Notes under the pieces: generated by a model
The model's input: the letters and a program-made list of their open reading frames with translations, nothing else
Database searches by the model: none
Told to the model about the DNA's origin: nothing
Assembly: GCF_002355435.1 (NCBI RefSeq)
Contig: NZ_AP017313.1
Coordinates: 3,286,001 to 3,350,000 of the forward strand
Origin: Mucilaginibacter gotjawali
GTDB lineage: Bacteria > Bacteroidota > Bacteroidia > Sphingobacteriales > Sphingobacteriaceae
Reading direction: 5' to 3'
Length of the DNA stretch: 64,000 nucleotides
Shown: piece after piece, positions 63,288-64,000 of the stretch
Position numbering within the stretch: the first letter of the stretch is position 1
Layout: every line of letters starts with the position of its first letter
Translations under genes and position numbers: made by a program

Positions 63288-64000
63288 TCATTTTTTTGTA
63301 ACTTCCAGCAAGATATTTTTTGTATGACCCAGCATTGCCGGTAAACCAGCATCATCCCGGTTTTCCCTGCCGATAATTTCAATATCTCTTACTACCTGCT
63401 TTAATGACTCTATCTTTAAATTATCGATACTTGGTTTTATTTTGTGGGCCAGCGACCCCATTTGTTCGTAATTACCATCGGTATATGCCTTAATCATCTC
63501 TTCAATCAGCGGAGGAGTTTGTTCACAAAACACATCGATCATTTTCGCCACAAAAGCTTCATTTCCCCTGCTGATATCTCTCAACATGCTCAAATCATAC
63601 AAAGCTTCATGTGTTGCGCCGGGTTCAGTTACCGATTCAGTTTCTATCATATGAAAATTTTCGCCATGTAAACATCGTTCTATTAATTTAAGTAATTCTT
63701 CTTCCTTAAACGGTTTGGTAATATAATCATTCATGCCTGATTGAAAACATTTTTCGCGTTCGCCCTTTATTGCTGCAGCAGTAAGTGCAATAATGGGTAT
63801 GGTATTACCGCTTGCCCTGATGGCCTTCGCAGTTTCAAACCCATTCATTACGGGCATCTGGATATCCATCAATACCACATCGGGGCTTTCCAGGTCAATC
63901 ATTTCAATTGATTTTTCTCCGTTTTCAGCCATTAAGACTGTGGCACCATAATTTTCCAAAATAATCGAAGCAACAATCCTATTCAGTTCATTGTCATCTG
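63288..64000 (-). CDS. Receiver-Hpt protein, 5' end outside the window
   Basis: The C-terminal part of a larger protein that continues past the right edge; the visible frame opens with DDNELNRIVASIILENYG, the typical start of a receiver fold. The receiver has LMDIQMPVMNGF as acceptor region and YITKPFKEEEL. A C-terminal Hpt domain follows (about 115 residues) with the phospho-acceptor His in SLAHKIKPSIDNL. The REC-Hpt order is usual at the end of large hybrid kinases, so the missing part is probably a kinase core. It heads the FIST/kinase operon as seen here. Confidence 0.88.
   Translation of the reverse strand, partial: DDNELNRIVASIILENYGATVLMAENGEKSIEMIDLESPDVVLMDIQMPVMNGFETAKAIRASGNTIPIIALTAAAIKGEREKCFQSGMNDYITKPFKEEELLKLIERCLHGENFHMIETESVTEPGATHEALYDLSMLRDISRGNEAFVAKMIDVFCEQTPPLIEEMIKAYTDGNYEQMGSLAHKIKPSIDNLKIESLKQVVRDIEIIGRENRDDAGLPAMLGHTKNILLEVTKK

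Overview
The window reads as the chromosome of a Bacteroidota bacterium of the Sphingobacteriaceae type, most like Mucilaginibacter or Pedobacter. The signs are SusC/SusD pairs, FecR-type anti-sigma factors, DUF4249 lipoproteins, hybrid two-component kinases, promoters with a TAnnTTTG -7 box and few Shine-Dalgarno sequences. The genus is inferred from gene content; no rRNA or tRNA gene was seen.

Layout. 0-2.5 kb: three tandem minus-strand paralogs of a small secreted protein, each with its own terminator and a shared upstream element; a fourth copy of that element at the left edge implies another paralog outside the window. 2.6-12.8 kb: an S9 dipeptidyl-peptidase, a DUF5648-repeat protein, an OmpA-like lipoprotein, a TPR hybrid histidine kinase, two DUF4249 lipoproteins and D-Ala-D-Ala ligase. 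13.1-16.6 kb: a plus-strand cluster of PASTA protein, rhodanese, MltG, thioesterase and YihY. 16.7-21.4 kb: small metabolic and unknown genes, including an ArsR/SRPBCC/DoxX operon and a DUF4256 gene with an in-frame stop. 21.6-29.1 kb: ECF sigma factor, FecR, SusC and SusD, a self-regulated nutrient-uptake locus without a visible hydrolase. 29.4-31.4 kb: a divergent SDR/AraC pair.

29.3-53 kb is the accessory part. It holds six copies of a palindromic repeat of constant length, a hairpin-repeat cluster around a MITE-like element, a RepA-like ATPase and a frameshifted DUF6371 Toprim protein (remains of a replication module), then a 17-kb Tc-toxin locus. The Tc locus encodes a fused TcB-TcC protein with an unusual beta-rich C-terminal payload, followed by a TcA subunit of about 3,100 residues that is split by a one-base frameshift in an A run. 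This is the most novel part of the window.

53.1-64 kb is a dense signalling region. A minus-strand operon encodes a REC-kinase, a CHASE3/GAF kinase with three receivers, a lone receiver, CheR and CheB. Next come a lone plus-strand response regulator, and then a second minus-strand operon of a REC-Hpt protein (running off the right edge), a FIST sensor and a kinase-receiver hybrid. No chemoreceptor or flagellar gene is present, so CheR and CheB probably serve a sensory pathway other than flagellar chemotaxis.
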